Shown here: piece after piece, positions 8,544 through 17,371 of the stretch
Numbering within the stretch: position 1 is the first letter of the stretch
How the letters are laid out: every line of letters starts with the position of its first letter
Source of the DNA: Paractinoplanes ovalisporus
GTDB lineage: Bacteria > Actinomycetota > Actinomycetes > Mycobacteriales > Micromonosporaceae
Assembly: GCF_016834655.1 (NCBI RefSeq)
Contig: NZ_JAENHP010000025.1
Span: forward strand, 62,001 to 126,000
DNA: 64,000 nucleotides
Direction of reading: 5' to 3'
The notes under the pieces: model-generated
Told to the model about the DNA's origin: nothing
The model's database searches: none
Seen by the model: only the letters and a program-made list of their open reading frames with translations
Program-made: the position numbers and the translations under genes

Positions 8544-9545
8544 CTACCGCGATGGGTGCGAGGTGGTGCTGCGAACGACGAGTTTCGGTCGTACGACGAG
8601 ATCTTTGGGTTTGTGGGTGGGGCGGTCGAGCCGGTCCACGACGGCTTTGAGAGCTTGCTTCGCCATGCGGGGGATGTCCTGACGGACCGAGGTCAGGTCG
8701 ATGCCGGGGATGCGGCCGAAGCGGGAGTCGTCATAGCCGACGACCGACAACTGCCCGGGCACTTGCAGGCCGGCCCGCAGAGCGATGTCGATGATGCCGA
8801 TGGCGCACAGGTCGTTGGCGGCGATGACCGCGGTCGGCGGCTGATTCGCGAGAAGACCATGCGCGGCTCGGGCGCCCTCGTCTTCGGTGTAACCGCCGGG
8901 GACGACACGCGTGGCCTCGGCCAGGCCGTGGTCCTGCATCGCGGCGCGGTATCCCGACCGGCGTTCCTGGGCCCCGGGATTCTCCCCTCCGTCGACGTAC
9001 GCGATATCGCGATGCCCCAGGCTCACCAGGTGGTCGACCGCTTGGCGGGTGCCGACCGCGTCGTCGTTGCGGATGACGTCGACCAGTCCGCGGGTGACGC
9101 CGCGGCCCACTTCGACGACGGCGACCTCTTCCGCGAGGGGCTCGAGGTCGCGGGCGTGCAGGTCGGGGCCGACGACGATCAGTCCGGCGCAGCGGTAGCG
9201 CAGCAGTTCGTCGACCGCCTCGTCCTGGCGGCGGCCGGCGGTGAACGGACCGAGCAGGAGGTCGTAGCCGAGGTGTCCGGCCAAGGGGTAAAGGTGCTCG
9301 ACGAACTCCACCTCGAACGGCCGGCGTAGGGCGAAGAGCACTCCGAGCGTGCGGCTACGGCTGCGGCGCAGACCCGCGGCGAGCGAGTCCGGGCGATAGC
9401 CGAGCTCGGCCGCCGCCTCGAGCACGCGTTGCTTGGTCGCCTCGGATGTGCCCCCGACGCCACGCAGCACGAGCGAGACGGCGGCCCGGGAGATGCCGAC
9501 CCGCGCCGCAATGTCGGCCATCGTCGGCCGCCTCTCACGCTGCAT
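8544..9545 (-). CDS. LacI-family transcriptional regulator
   Basis: A 333-residue repressor. The N-terminal HTH is PTMADIAARVGISRAAVSLV followed by the hinge region LGYRPDSLAAGLRR, and then a periplasmic-binding-protein-like sugar domain ending in the dimer-interface pattern VVGYDDSRFGRIPGIDLTSV. ATG at 9545 is used; the frame stays open to 9620. The gene is divergent from the oxidoreductase operon at 9663, and the gap contains three TAGCACG repeats and a CG-centred palindrome, as expected for a LacI operator. It probably represses the 9663-12682 operon until a sugar or cyclitol ligand binds (inference). Confidence 0.92.
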   Translation of the reverse strand: MQRERRPTMADIAARVGISRAAVSLVLRGVGGTSEATKQRVLEAAAELGYRPDSLAAGLRRSRSRTLGVLFALRRPFEVEFVEHLYPLAGHLGYDLLLGPFTAGRRQDEAVDELLRYRCAGLIVVGPDLHARDLEPLAEEVAVVEVGRGVTRGLVDVIRNDDAVGTRQAVDHLVSLGHRDIAYVDGGENPGAQERRSGYRAAMQDHGLAEATRVVPGGYTEDEGARAAHGLLANQPPTAVIAANDLCAIGIIDIALRAGLQVPGQLSVVGYDDSRFGRIPGIDLTSVRQDIPRMAKQALKAVVDRLDRPTHKPKDLVVRPKLVVRSTTSHPSR

Positions 9546-9600
9546 GACAGATTTACCCACTTCTCTTGACTCTGCGCTGCACCCATCCTTACCTTCCGTT

Positions 9601-9639
9601 GTAGCACGTGCAAGTAGCACGATCTACTAGCACGATCCA
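9601..9639 (+). promoter_or_regulatory. Three 13-bp direct repeats with CG-centred palindrome (putative LacI operator)
   Basis: GTAGCACGTGCAA, GTAGCACGATCTA and CTAGCACGATCCA follow each other with an exact 13-base period. Within them AGTAG (9613-9617) and CTACT (9624-9628) are inverted around a central CG at 9620-9621, the usual centre of a LacI-family site, and GCACGTGC at 9604-9611 is a perfect palindrome. They sit 24 bases upstream of the GTG start at 9663 (ribosome site GGAGGAGG at 9649-9656) and 55 bases upstream of the divergent LacI start. Confidence 0.6.
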
Positions 9640-9662
9640 TCAGCGGTCGGAGGAGGCGCGAA

Positions 9663-10826
9663 GTGGTCAGAAGCATCGGAGTTGCCGTGATCGGAGCCGG
9701 CATGGCCGGCCGGGCGCACGCCCACGGCTACCGCACGGCCGGCACGGTCTTCTCCCCCGGGCTTCCGCCGGTCCGGCTGGTCTCGGTGGCCGACATCAAC
9801 CACGACCTCGCCCGCGAGACGGCCCGTCGATACGGCTTCGAGCGTGGCGACAGCAGTTGGGAGGCCGTGGTCAAGGCCGACGACATCGACGTCGTCAGCG
9901 TCGTCGTCGCCAACGACCTGCACCGCGAGATCGTCGCCGCGCTCGCCACCGCCGGCAAGCACGTGCTGTGCGAGAAGCCGCTCGCGCCTACCTCGGACGA
10001 CGCGCGAGCCATGCTCGAAGCAACCGAGGCGGCCGGCATCGTGGCCCGCGTCGGGTTCACCTTCCGGCGTACGCCGGGCATCGGCGCCGTCCGGGAGGAG
10101 GTGCGGTCAGGCCGGCTCGGACGGCCGCTGCACATCGGCGCGCAGTACTGGACCGATTACGGCTGCGACCCGCGGGCGCCGATGAGCTGGCGCTATCGCG
10201 GCGGGCCGGGGTCCGGCGCCCTGGCCGACCTCGGCAGCCACCTCACCGACGTCGCCGAGTTCCTGCTCGGCCCGGTCGAGGCGGTGATCGGCGCCCAGCT
10301 GACCACGGTGATCGGCGAGCGGCCCAAGCCGCTGGGCCACGTCGTCGGACACGGCCACGCCGAGGTCAGCGACGAGCGCGAACCCGTCGGCAATGACGAC
10401 TGGGCCAGCCTGTCGGTGCGCTTCACGGGCGGCGCCACCGGCGACCTGAGCGTCTCGCGCATCGCCTACGGCCACCCGAACACCCTGCGCTTCGAGGTCT
10501 TCTGCGAGCGCGGCGCCGCGGCCTTCGACGTGAGCCAGGCCGGCGAGTTCCACCTCGCGACATCCGAGGCGCCCGGGTTCCGGCGGGTGATCGTCGGCGT
10601 CGACCACCCGTACGTCTCCGGGGGTCTGGCCATGGACGCCACCGGGATCGGCACCGGTCACAACGACAGCTTCGTCTACCAGGCCCGTGCGTTCCTCGAC
10701 GAGGTTGCGGGCCGTGACGAGTTGCCGCGCAACGCCTCGTTCGCCGACGGCCTGCACAACCTGCTCGTCGAGGAGGCCGCCGTCCGCGCCACCGAGAGCA
10801 ACACACCCACTCCCGTTCACTCGTAG
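9663..10826 (+). CDS. Gfo/Idh/MocA-family oxidoreductase
   Basis: A 387-residue NAD(P)-dependent dehydrogenase. The Rossmann motif GAGMAGRAHAHGY begins at residue 11, and the catalytic EKP motif (EKPLAP) is at 104-106, followed by the C-terminal substrate domain with PMSWRYRGGPGSGALADLGS. The family oxidises sugars, inositols or derivatives. GTG start with a strong GGAGGAGG ribosome site. It is the first gene of an operon with a sugar-binding lipoprotein and an IolE-like isomerase, under the divergent LacI regulator, so a sugar or cyclitol substrate is likely; which one cannot be read from sequence. Confidence 0.9.
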   Translation: MVRSIGVAVIGAGMAGRAHAHGYRTAGTVFSPGLPPVRLVSVADINHDLARETARRYGFERGDSSWEAVVKADDIDVVSVVVANDLHREIVAALATAGKHVLCEKPLAPTSDDARAMLEATEAAGIVARVGFTFRRTPGIGAVREEVRSGRLGRPLHIGAQYWTDYGCDPRAPMSWRYRGGPGSGALADLGSHLTDVAEFLLGPVEAVIGAQLTTVIGERPKPLGHVVGHGHAEVSDEREPVGNDDWASLSVRFTGGATGDLSVSRIAYGHPNTLRFEVFCERGAAAFDVSQAGEFHLATSEAPGFRRVIVGVDHPYVSGGLAMDATGIGTGHNDSFVYQARAFLDEVAGRDELPRNASFADGLHNLLVEEAAVRATESNTPTPVHS

Positions 10827-10844
10827 CCCTGGGAAGGAAGACCC

Positions 10845-11807
10845 ATGCGCTCCCGACGAATACTGTTCACCGCTTCGGCCGCCGCGCTGATCCTCGCCGC
10901 CACGGCCTGCAGCGGTGGCGGCCGCCGGCAGTCGACCGGCGGCGACGGCCCCGCCTACACCATCGCCATGATCACCCACGAGCAACCCGGAACCGCGCTC
11001 TGGGACCGGGTTCGCACCGGCGCCGAACAGGCCGCCAAGCAGCACAACATCACCCTCAAGTACGCCAACGACCCGGACCAGGCCAAGCAGGCCACCCTGG
11101 TGCAGAACGCGATCGACAGCAAGGTCGACGGGATCGCCGCCACCCTCGCCTTCCCTGAGGCCGTCGGACCCGCGCTCGCCAAGGCGAGCCAGGCCGGGAT
11201 TCCCACGGTCGCCCTCAACGCGGGGCTCGACGTCTATCAGAAGTACGGCGCGCTCATGTACTTCGGCTCCGACGAGAACCTGGCCGGTGAGAGCGCAGGC
11301 AAGCGCATCGCCGATGCCGGCAGCGGCAAGGCGCTGTGCGTCGTGCACGCCGAAGGCGTCATCAGCCTCGAGGCCCGCTGCGCCGGTGTGAAAAAGTCCT
11401 TCCCCACCACCGAGAACGTGCAGGTGAACGGCGCCGATCTCGCCTCGGTCACCTCGACGCTGCAAGCCAAGCTGGCCGAGGACAAGGACATCACCCACAT
11501 CGTCACCCTCGACGCGGGCGTCGCCACCGGCGTGATGAAGGCCAAGGAGCAGGCCGGCAGCACCGCGAAGATCGTCACCTTCGACCTGAACAACGAGGTC
11601 GTGCAGGCGATCAAGAACAAGACCATCGAGTTCTGCGTCGACCAGCAGCCCTATCTGCAGGGCTACGAAGCGGTCGACACGCTCTGGCTGCAACTGACCA
11701 ACGGCAACGACCTCGGCGGCGGCCAGGCCGTCCTCACCGGCCCCTCCTTCGTCGACAGCTCCAACATCGACAAGATCGCCATCTTCGCCGAGAAGAACAC
11801 CCGATGA
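10845..11807 (+). CDS. Sugar ABC transporter substrate-binding lipoprotein (periplasmic-binding-protein type)
   Basis: A 320-residue exported lipoprotein. The signal peptide ends in LAATAC with the lipidated Cys at residue 22, then a ribose-binding-like fold starts at YTIAMITHEQPGTALWDRV and includes TLVQNAIDSKVDGIAA, the usual ligand-site region. It should capture a monosaccharide or cyclitol outside the membrane and hand it to an ABC permease. No permease or ATPase gene accompanies it here, which is unusual. It starts 18 bases after the oxidoreductase gene (ribosome site GGGAAGGAAG) and overlaps the next gene by 4 bases (ATGA). Confidence 0.9.
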   Translation: MRSRRILFTASAAALILAATACSGGGRRQSTGGDGPAYTIAMITHEQPGTALWDRVRTGAEQAAKQHNITLKYANDPDQAKQATLVQNAIDSKVDGIAATLAFPEAVGPALAKASQAGIPTVALNAGLDVYQKYGALMYFGSDENLAGESAGKRIADAGSGKALCVVHAEGVISLEARCAGVKKSFPTTENVQVNGADLASVTSTLQAKLAEDKDITHIVTLDAGVATGVMKAKEQAGSTAKIVTFDLNNEVVQAIKNKTIEFCVDQQPYLQGYEAVDTLWLQLTNGNDLGGGQAVLTGPSFVDSSNIDKIAIFAEKNTR

Positions 11808-12682
11808 CCGTCCGGACGAATCTGCGCCTGGGCACGGCACCTGACTCCTGGGGCGTCTGGTTCCCCGACGACCCCCACCAGGTGCCCTGGCCGACCTTCC
11901 TCGACGAAGCAGCCGCCGCAGGCTACACCGCCGTCGAGCTCGGCCCCTTCGGCTACCTGCCGACCGATCCCGCACGCCTGCGCGACGAACTCGACCGGCG
12001 CGGCCTGACGCTCAGCGGCGCCACCGCCGGAACCCACCTGCACCGCGGATCCCTCGACGACGCCCTGGCCGAATGCGGGCCGGTGGCACAACTGTTGCAC
12101 GCCATGGGCGTACAGCATCTGGTTGTTCTGCCGGCCATGCACACCGACCTGCACAGCGGCGCGTCGCTCGAACCCTCCTCCCTCACGGCCGGAGAGTGGA
12201 CGACGCTGGGAGAACGACACTCGCGGCTCGGCCGGATCCTGCACGAAGAGTACGGCGTCACGCAGCAGTTCCATCCGCACGCCGACACCCACGTCGACAC
12301 CGGCGAACGCGTCGAGCGGTTCCTGGAAGTCAGCGGCGACGTATCGCTGTGCCTGGACACCGGCCACATCGCCTACACCGGCGGCGACAACCGCGCCCTG
12401 ATCGCCGCGCACCCCGACCGCATCGGCTACGTCCACCTCAAGTCGGTCGACCCCACCGTCGCCGCCAAGGGCTTGCCGTTCGCCGCAGCAGTCCGGCAGG
12501 GCGCGATGATCGAGCCACCCGGCGGTGAACCGGACATGCCACCCCTGCTCGCCGACCTCGAGGCCCTCGGCCGCCCGCTGTGGGCCATCGTCGAACACGA
12601 CATGTACCCCGCACCGTCGGACGTCCCGTTGCCCATCGCGACACGCACGTGCCGCTACTACCGAGACCACGGAGTACGGTGA
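11804..12682 (+). CDS. Sugar phosphate isomerase/epimerase-like TIM barrel (IolE-like)
   Basis: A 292-residue xylose-isomerase-like barrel. The start LRLGTAPDSWGVWFPDD matches the myo-inosose dehydratase (IolE) group, and candidate metal ligands lie in ELGPFG, FHPHADTHVD, CLDTGHIAYTGG, YVHLKSVDP and VEHDMYP. In the inositol pathway IolE dehydrates scyllo-inosose; other family members isomerise or epimerise keto-sugars, so the exact reaction is open. Translationally coupled to the binding protein through ATGA. With the Gfo/Idh/MocA dehydrogenase it forms the common dehydrogenase plus isomerase pair of sugar and cyclitol breakdown. Confidence 0.85.
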   Translation: MTVRTNLRLGTAPDSWGVWFPDDPHQVPWPTFLDEAAAAGYTAVELGPFGYLPTDPARLRDELDRRGLTLSGATAGTHLHRGSLDDALAECGPVAQLLHAMGVQHLVVLPAMHTDLHSGASLEPSSLTAGEWTTLGERHSRLGRILHEEYGVTQQFHPHADTHVDTGERVERFLEVSGDVSLCLDTGHIAYTGGDNRALIAAHPDRIGYVHLKSVDPTVAAKGLPFAAAVRQGAMIEPPGGEPDMPPLLADLEALGRPLWAIVEHDMYPAPSDVPLPIATRTCRYYRDHGVR

Positions 12683-12745
12683 CCGCCGCCGCGGAGGCTC
12701 TGCGCGGCCGGGTGCCCCGCACAACTCGTCCGGCTCTGGGCCCGG

Positions 12746-14623
12746 GTGAAGGTCAAGAATCTTGGGGTGACACGATCGGCCCGCCGGGTGCTGGGCATTC
12801 TGCTTTCCGCAACACTTCTCGCCGGCGCCGATGTGGCCTGTGACCGGGCCCTGGCGCCGGACGCGTTGATCCGGGTCGACCAGGTGGGCTATGCCCCGGG
12901 CGAAACGAAGATCGCGTATCTGCTCTCGCCGCGGGACGCTTCCGAGGTCCGGGTGACGGTGCTCAACGCGTACGGGAAACCGGTCTTGAATGTGCAGGCC
13001 GGGACGAACCGGGGACCGTGGAACGCGGGATTCCCGGACGTGCGGCCGATCGATCTGAGCGGGCTGAAGCAGCAGGGCGTCTACCGCGTGCGGGTTGAGG
13101 GTTCCGTACGGGCGGAATCGCCACCGTTCCTCGTCGAGCCGGCCGCCGAGCTTTTCGGTCCGGCGGCCCGCGACGCGCTCTCGTATTTCCAGAACCACCG
13201 CGACGGCGCCGACCAGGTGCCGAGCCAGTGGCAACGCAAACCGGCCCACCTCGCCGACCGCGCGGCCACGGTGTACGAGCGCCCGTCGTTCGACGCCGCC
13301 GGCCGCCTGACCGCCGATCTGTCGCCTGTGGACGGACCGGTCGACGTCGAGGGCGGCTGGTACGACGCCGGTGACTTCCTCAAGTTCACGCACACCACCG
13401 CGTACGCACTGAGCGCGATGTTGCTCGCCCGCCGCGACGGCCTGATCTCGGACGGTCTGGCCGCCGAGACCGCGCACGGCCTGACCTGGCTCGACAAGAT
13501 GTGGGACGCGGACAAGCAGGTGCTCTACACGCAGGTCGGCATCGGCAGCGGAAGCACCGACGGCGGGTTCCTCGGCGACCACGACACCTGGCGGCTGCCC
13601 GAGACCGACGACCAGCTCGACGTGCGGCCGGGCGACAAGCGCTACTTCCAGCGGTACCGGCCCGTGTTCCGCGCCGCCGGACCGGGCGAGCCGATCAGCC
13701 CGAACCTGGCCGGGCGGGTCGCGGCCGCCTTCGCCCTGGCCGCGCAGGTCGAGGCGCGGGAACAGCCGGACCGGGCCCGGGCCCACCTCGACGCGGCGGC
13801 GGGCGTGTTCGACCTGGCCCGTACGGAGAATGTGGGTGAGCTCGTCACCGCCGAGCCGCGCAGTTTCTACCCCGAGGACCGGTGGACCGACGACCTGGCC
13901 TTCGGCGCGACCGAACTGGCTCTGGCCGGGCGGGCGCTGGGAGACCCCCGTACGCGGGAATGGACCGCGACCGCCTCCGAATGGGCGCGGAGGAACGCGG
14001 GCCGGGGCGGGAACGATGCTCTCAGCGTCTATGACGTCAGCGCGCTGGCCGACGCGGAAGCGATCCGGCTGCTCGGCGGCGGCCGCGAACTCCTGCCGGA
14101 CATGCGCCGACGGCTCGACGCCGGGATGCGGACGGCGGCCGGCAACCCGATGGGCGCCGCGGCCGGCAACGGCGGTTACGACTACGCGGCCCGTCAGCTC
14201 GGCTACGCGGCCACCGCCGAACTGTACGAACACGTTTCCGGCGACGAGCGGTACGCCGCCTTCGCGACCGCCCAGCGCGGCGTCGTGCTGGGCGTCAACG
14301 GCTGGGGCACGTCGATGGTCGTGGGCGCCGGAACCACCTATCCCCGCTGCCCGCACGACCAGATCGCCACGTTGACCAGGACCGCCGAGTCCGGGCTGAG
14401 CATGACCGGCGCCGTGGTCAACGGCCCCAACCGGGCCGACCGGGTGCACGAACTGCAGGCCACCAGCGGACCGGCGACGTGCCGGAACGACCGGTTCGCC
14501 GCCTTCGACCGCGACGACGTGCACTTCGCCGACGACAGCCGGATCTCGGCCAACACGGAGCCGTCGATCGATTTCAGCGCCACCGGGCTGCTGGCCTTCG
14601 CGCTCATGGCCCGCCAGCACTGA
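12746..14623 (+). CDS. Secreted glycoside hydrolase family 9 (endoglucanase-type)
   Basis: A 625-residue exported enzyme. After a signal segment (about residues 12-32) comes the Ig-like N-terminal domain of GH9 cellulases (LIRVDQVGYAPGETKIAYLL), then an alpha/alpha-barrel catalytic domain. The Asp motif GGWYDAGDFLKF (203-214) supplies the base, and NTEPSIDFSATG near the end (Glu605) is the acid. GH9 enzymes cleave beta-1,4-glucans by inversion. No carbohydrate-binding module is attached. The signal ends in a Cys (DVAC), but the lipobox is not canonical. GTG 12746 is used; GTG 12767 in frame is equally possible. Confidence 0.9.
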   Translation: MKVKNLGVTRSARRVLGILLSATLLAGADVACDRALAPDALIRVDQVGYAPGETKIAYLLSPRDASEVRVTVLNAYGKPVLNVQAGTNRGPWNAGFPDVRPIDLSGLKQQGVYRVRVEGSVRAESPPFLVEPAAELFGPAARDALSYFQNHRDGADQVPSQWQRKPAHLADRAATVYERPSFDAAGRLTADLSPVDGPVDVEGGWYDAGDFLKFTHTTAYALSAMLLARRDGLISDGLAAETAHGLTWLDKMWDADKQVLYTQVGIGSGSTDGGFLGDHDTWRLPETDDQLDVRPGDKRYFQRYRPVFRAAGPGEPISPNLAGRVAAAFALAAQVEAREQPDRARAHLDAAAGVFDLARTENVGELVTAEPRSFYPEDRWTDDLAFGATELALAGRALGDPRTREWTATASEWARRNAGRGGNDALSVYDVSALADAEAIRLLGGGRELLPDMRRRLDAGMRTAAGNPMGAAAGNGGYDYAARQLGYAATAELYEHVSGDERYAAFATAQRGVVLGVNGWGTSMVVGAGTTYPRCPHDQIATLTRTAESGLSMTGAVVNGPNRADRVHELQATSGPATCRNDRFAAFDRDDVHFADDSRISANTEPSIDFSATGLLAFALMARQH

Positions 14624-14662
14624 CGGGGCGCCGGGAGGGTGGTGGCGTGGGAGCATCGGGCG

Positions 14663-15772
14663 ATGGTGGACGCGGTCGTGGTGGGGGCGGGGATCGGCGG
14701 GCTGGCGGCGGCTCTGGCTCTGCAACGGCGGGGCTGGAAGGTCACCGTGGTCGAGCAGGCGACGGCGCTCGAGAATGTGGGGGCGGGGCTGGCCGTTGCT
14801 CCCAACGGGCTCAGGGCGCTCGACGCGCTCGGGGTCGGTGGGCCCGTGCGTGCGCTGTCGGCCCTTCAGGGGACCGCGGGTATTCAGAAACCGGGCGGCG
14901 GGTGGATCTCGCGGACCGACGCGGCCGAGGCGGAGCGGCGGTTCGGGGAGCCGACGATCGTGGTGCATCGGGCCGCTCTTGTCAGTGTGCTGGCCGACGC
15001 GCTGCGGCCGGGGACGGTGCGGCTCGGGGTGGCGGCCACCGACGTCTCGGCGGGCGGCACGGTGGTCACGGCGGGCGGGACCCTGACGGGTGAGGTGGTG
15101 GTCGCGGCGGATGGACTGCGTTCCCCCGTACGGGGAAAGCTCTTCCCGGATGCCCCGGCGCCCGTCTATGCGGGGGTGACCAGCTGGCGTTTTGTGGTTC
15201 CGCGGCCGCCGGGTGAGCTGGTGCTGTCCGAGACGTGGGGTGACGCCAAGGTGTTCGGTGTCGTGGCGCTGGGGGACGGGCGTGTCTACTGCTACGCCAC
15301 CGCGCCCGCGCCGGCCCAGCAGCGCGCCGCCGATGAGAAGGCCGAGCTGATGCGGCTGTTCGGGGAGTGGCACGCGCCGCTGCCGGCGTTGATCGCCTCG
15401 GCCGAAGCTGTCATCCGCACCGACATCCGGTGTCTCGATCCGACGCCGACGACGTTCCACAAGGGACGGGTTGCTCTGCTCGGCGACGCCGCCCACGCGA
15501 TGACACCGAATCTGGGGCAGGGCGCGTGTCAGGCGCTGGAGGACGCCGTGGTGCTGGCCGCGTACGCCGGTGACCTGAATCGTTACTCCGCGGAACGGGT
15601 GCCGCGCACGACGGCCGTGGCCGCCGCCTCGCGCCGCATCGGGCGGATGGCGGGGCTGGGCGGGGCGGCCTCGACCGTACGGGATGCCGGCATGTCTCTG
15701 GCCGGGAAGCTCGGGCCCAACCTGGTGCTGCGCCAGATGGACCCGATCTTCACTTGGCGGCCGCCGAGCTAG
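14663..15772 (+). CDS. FAD-dependent aromatic-ring-type monooxygenase
   Basis: A 369-residue flavoprotein of the PHBH/UbiH class. It has the dinucleotide motif GAGIGG (8-13) and the second FAD motif LLGDAAHAM with Asp275, followed by PNLGQGACQALEDAV, as in single-component NAD(P)H hydroxylases. It hydroxylates or epoxidises an organic substrate with O2; the relatives include salicylate, zeaxanthin-epoxidase-like and urate hydroxylases, and sequence alone does not separate them. The open frame extends to 14639; ATG 14663 begins the homology. Its TAG stop interlocks with the stop of the convergent gene in CTAG (15769-15772). Confidence 0.86.
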   Translation: MVDAVVVGAGIGGLAAALALQRRGWKVTVVEQATALENVGAGLAVAPNGLRALDALGVGGPVRALSALQGTAGIQKPGGGWISRTDAAEAERRFGEPTIVVHRAALVSVLADALRPGTVRLGVAATDVSAGGTVVTAGGTLTGEVVVAADGLRSPVRGKLFPDAPAPVYAGVTSWRFVVPRPPGELVLSETWGDAKVFGVVALGDGRVYCYATAPAPAQQRAADEKAELMRLFGEWHAPLPALIASAEAVIRTDIRCLDPTPTTFHKGRVALLGDAAHAMTPNLGQGACQALEDAVVLAAYAGDLNRYSAERVPRTTAVAAASRRIGRMAGLGGAASTVRDAGMSLAGKLGPNLVLRQMDPIFTWRPPS

Positions 15773-16272
15773 TCGCTCAGTGCCTTGGCCAGGTCGTCGC
15801 GGAAGGCGCGCTCGGTCTCGGTGACGGTCTCGCCGCCGAGGCCCAGCACCCCGCCGGTGGAGGCGGCGCCGACGACGCTCTCGGCGATCTCGACGAGCCA
15901 GTGCTTGTACGTCTCGGCGTCGGCCTGCTCGGCCTTGACGGTCAGCAGCGCGTTGGCCTCGGTGGCCCGGCCGAGCACGTCCTGGGCGTACGCGATGGGG
16001 TCGCTCGGCTCGATGACCGGCGGCTCCTCACCGAGGTCGGGGTCGCCCACCCGCGACACGATGGCCCCGGCCACCGCGGCCACCAGGGGGCTGGCCGAGA
16101 CCCGCGCGTCCGAGATGACGTCGAGGCCGGCCGCCGTCTCGGCCCGGGTCTTGCGCGCGCTGTCGGGGGTGGCGGCACTGGCCGCGGTGAGGACCGACTG
16201 GGGCAGGCCGACGAGCAGCCCCCACTCGGAGTCGGTGAAACCCAGCGCTGAGTACAGCGGTTCGTCGCTCAC
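15769..16272 (-). CDS. Conserved hypothetical protein, 167 aa
   Basis: I do not recognise a family. The product is acidic, Ala-rich and soluble, with no signal or membrane segment; it is predicted mostly helical. GTG at 16272 has a clear GAGG ribosome site 8 bases away. Its stop shares CTAG with the convergent monooxygenase gene, and it lies 38 bases downstream of the nucleotidyltransferase gene on the same strand, so the two may be cotranscribed. Codon bias matches the neighbours, which supports it being real. Confidence 0.7.
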   Translation of the reverse strand: MSDEPLYSALGFTDSEWGLLVGLPQSVLTAASAATPDSARKTRAETAAGLDVISDARVSASPLVAAVAGAIVSRVGDPDLGEEPPVIEPSDPIAYAQDVLGRATEANALLTVKAEQADAETYKHWLVEIAESVVGAASTGGVLGLGGETVTETERAFRDDLAKALSD

Positions 16273-16310
16273 GGTGAATCCTCACGGTCGGTGAAACTCC
16301 TCGGGCCTCC

Positions 16311-17279
16311 TTATACCCCACCGGTCCGCTGATCGATCGCACTCCGCAGGTCGGGAAGCAGCGCGGCGAGATCCGGGTCGGGCGTTCCGGTCCACGGTCC
16401 GTCCAGGTCGGGGCGGTGGCGGGTGACGTGCACCATGTACGCGACCAGCTGATCGCGGGCGTTCTGGGCCTCGGTGACGGGCTCGCCGACGGCCTGCCGC
16501 GCCTGCCAGCAGAGAGTGATCCGTTCCCGCAGCCAGAGCGGCGCCGTCCCGGCCCGCCGGCTCGCCGTCGCGGTGTCGGCCCCGGCCAGCACGGCGATGC
16601 GGGCGGCCAGCCGGCTCTCGCCGTGCTCGGCGGCCATGCGCTCGAACCGGGTCCACTCCCGGCCCATCGAGCCGAGGCGTTCGCCCCAGCTCTCGAGCAG
16701 CATCATGCGCAGCGCGCGGGCCGACTCGCGCAGCTGGAGGGTCGCCGTCACGGGGCTGGTCGCCTCGAAGGCGGCGTTCGCCGCGGCCCGGGCCTGGTCG
16801 CGCCACATCCCGATGCGCGCGGCGACCACGGCCGGGTGGAAGCGCACGTCGGCGATCCAGGCGGCGAACGCGACGACCAGTTCGTCACCCGGGTCGGACC
16901 CACGACCCCCGTACGCCTTGTCGATGCCGTGGAACCAGCGCGGGTCGGTGCGGATCGTCACGGCGAGGGCTTCGGGACCGGCGGCCATGGCCGTACGGAT
17001 CTCGCCGGCCGTCCACGACAGCCAGGACAGGTCGAGGCTCTGCGCCCGCCCGGAACCGGTCCACCAGTCGACGAGCTCGAGTTGCCCGCGGCGCACCGCG
17101 TCGTCGGCGGCCGGATCGTCGTACACGGGAAGCAGGTCTATGTCGGACATCGGCCAGGGCTCACCCCGCCCCAGGCTGCCACCGACCAGGAAACCGCGCA
17201 CGCCGGGCACCTGGCCGAGCACGGTGACCGCTTCCTGCAACCGTTCTTCGATCAGCTGCCGCCAATGCGCACTGTGCAC
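16311..17279 (-). CDS. Nucleotidyltransferase-domain protein
   Basis: A 322-residue protein with the polymerase-beta-type nucleotidyltransferase motif GGSLGRGEPWPMSDIDL at residues 33-49; Asp46 and Asp48 are the metal ligands. The rest is helical, like aminoglycoside-adenylyltransferase-type or kanamycin-type enzymes, but no substrate can be named. Such proteins move a nucleotide onto a small molecule, protein or RNA. GTG start at 17279. Located between two unrelated genes, upstream of the 167-aa gene on the same strand. Confidence 0.8.
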   Translation of the reverse strand: MHSAHWRQLIEERLQEAVTVLGQVPGVRGFLVGGSLGRGEPWPMSDIDLLPVYDDPAADDAVRRGQLELVDWWTGSGRAQSLDLSWLSWTAGEIRTAMAAGPEALAVTIRTDPRWFHGIDKAYGGRGSDPGDELVVAFAAWIADVRFHPAVVAARIGMWRDQARAAANAAFEATSPVTATLQLRESARALRMMLLESWGERLGSMGREWTRFERMAAEHGESRLAARIAVLAGADTATASRRAGTAPLWLRERITLCWQARQAVGEPVTEAQNARDQLVAYMVHVTRHRPDLDGPWTGTPDPDLAALLPDLRSAIDQRTGGV

Positions 17280-17371
17280 CGAAGCAGTCTAAAAGGTCAG
17301 ATGTTCGGGGGACGTCCCCGCCCATTCCGGACCGGTAAGGTTCCGGCGTTGTCGATCTTCGAAGGGACGTC

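Noticed and set aside
11663..15496. A 1277-residue open frame on the minus strand
   Set aside because: It runs antisense through the binding protein, isomerase, GH9 and monooxygenase genes. The product is Arg/Gly/His-rich low complexity with no motif, as expected of a GC-rich shadow.
14663..15772. Calling the monooxygenase a urate hydroxylase (HpxO) because purine genes occur in the window
   Set aside because: It is about 38 kb from the allantoin genes, and the seen motifs are shared by the whole PHBH-type family.
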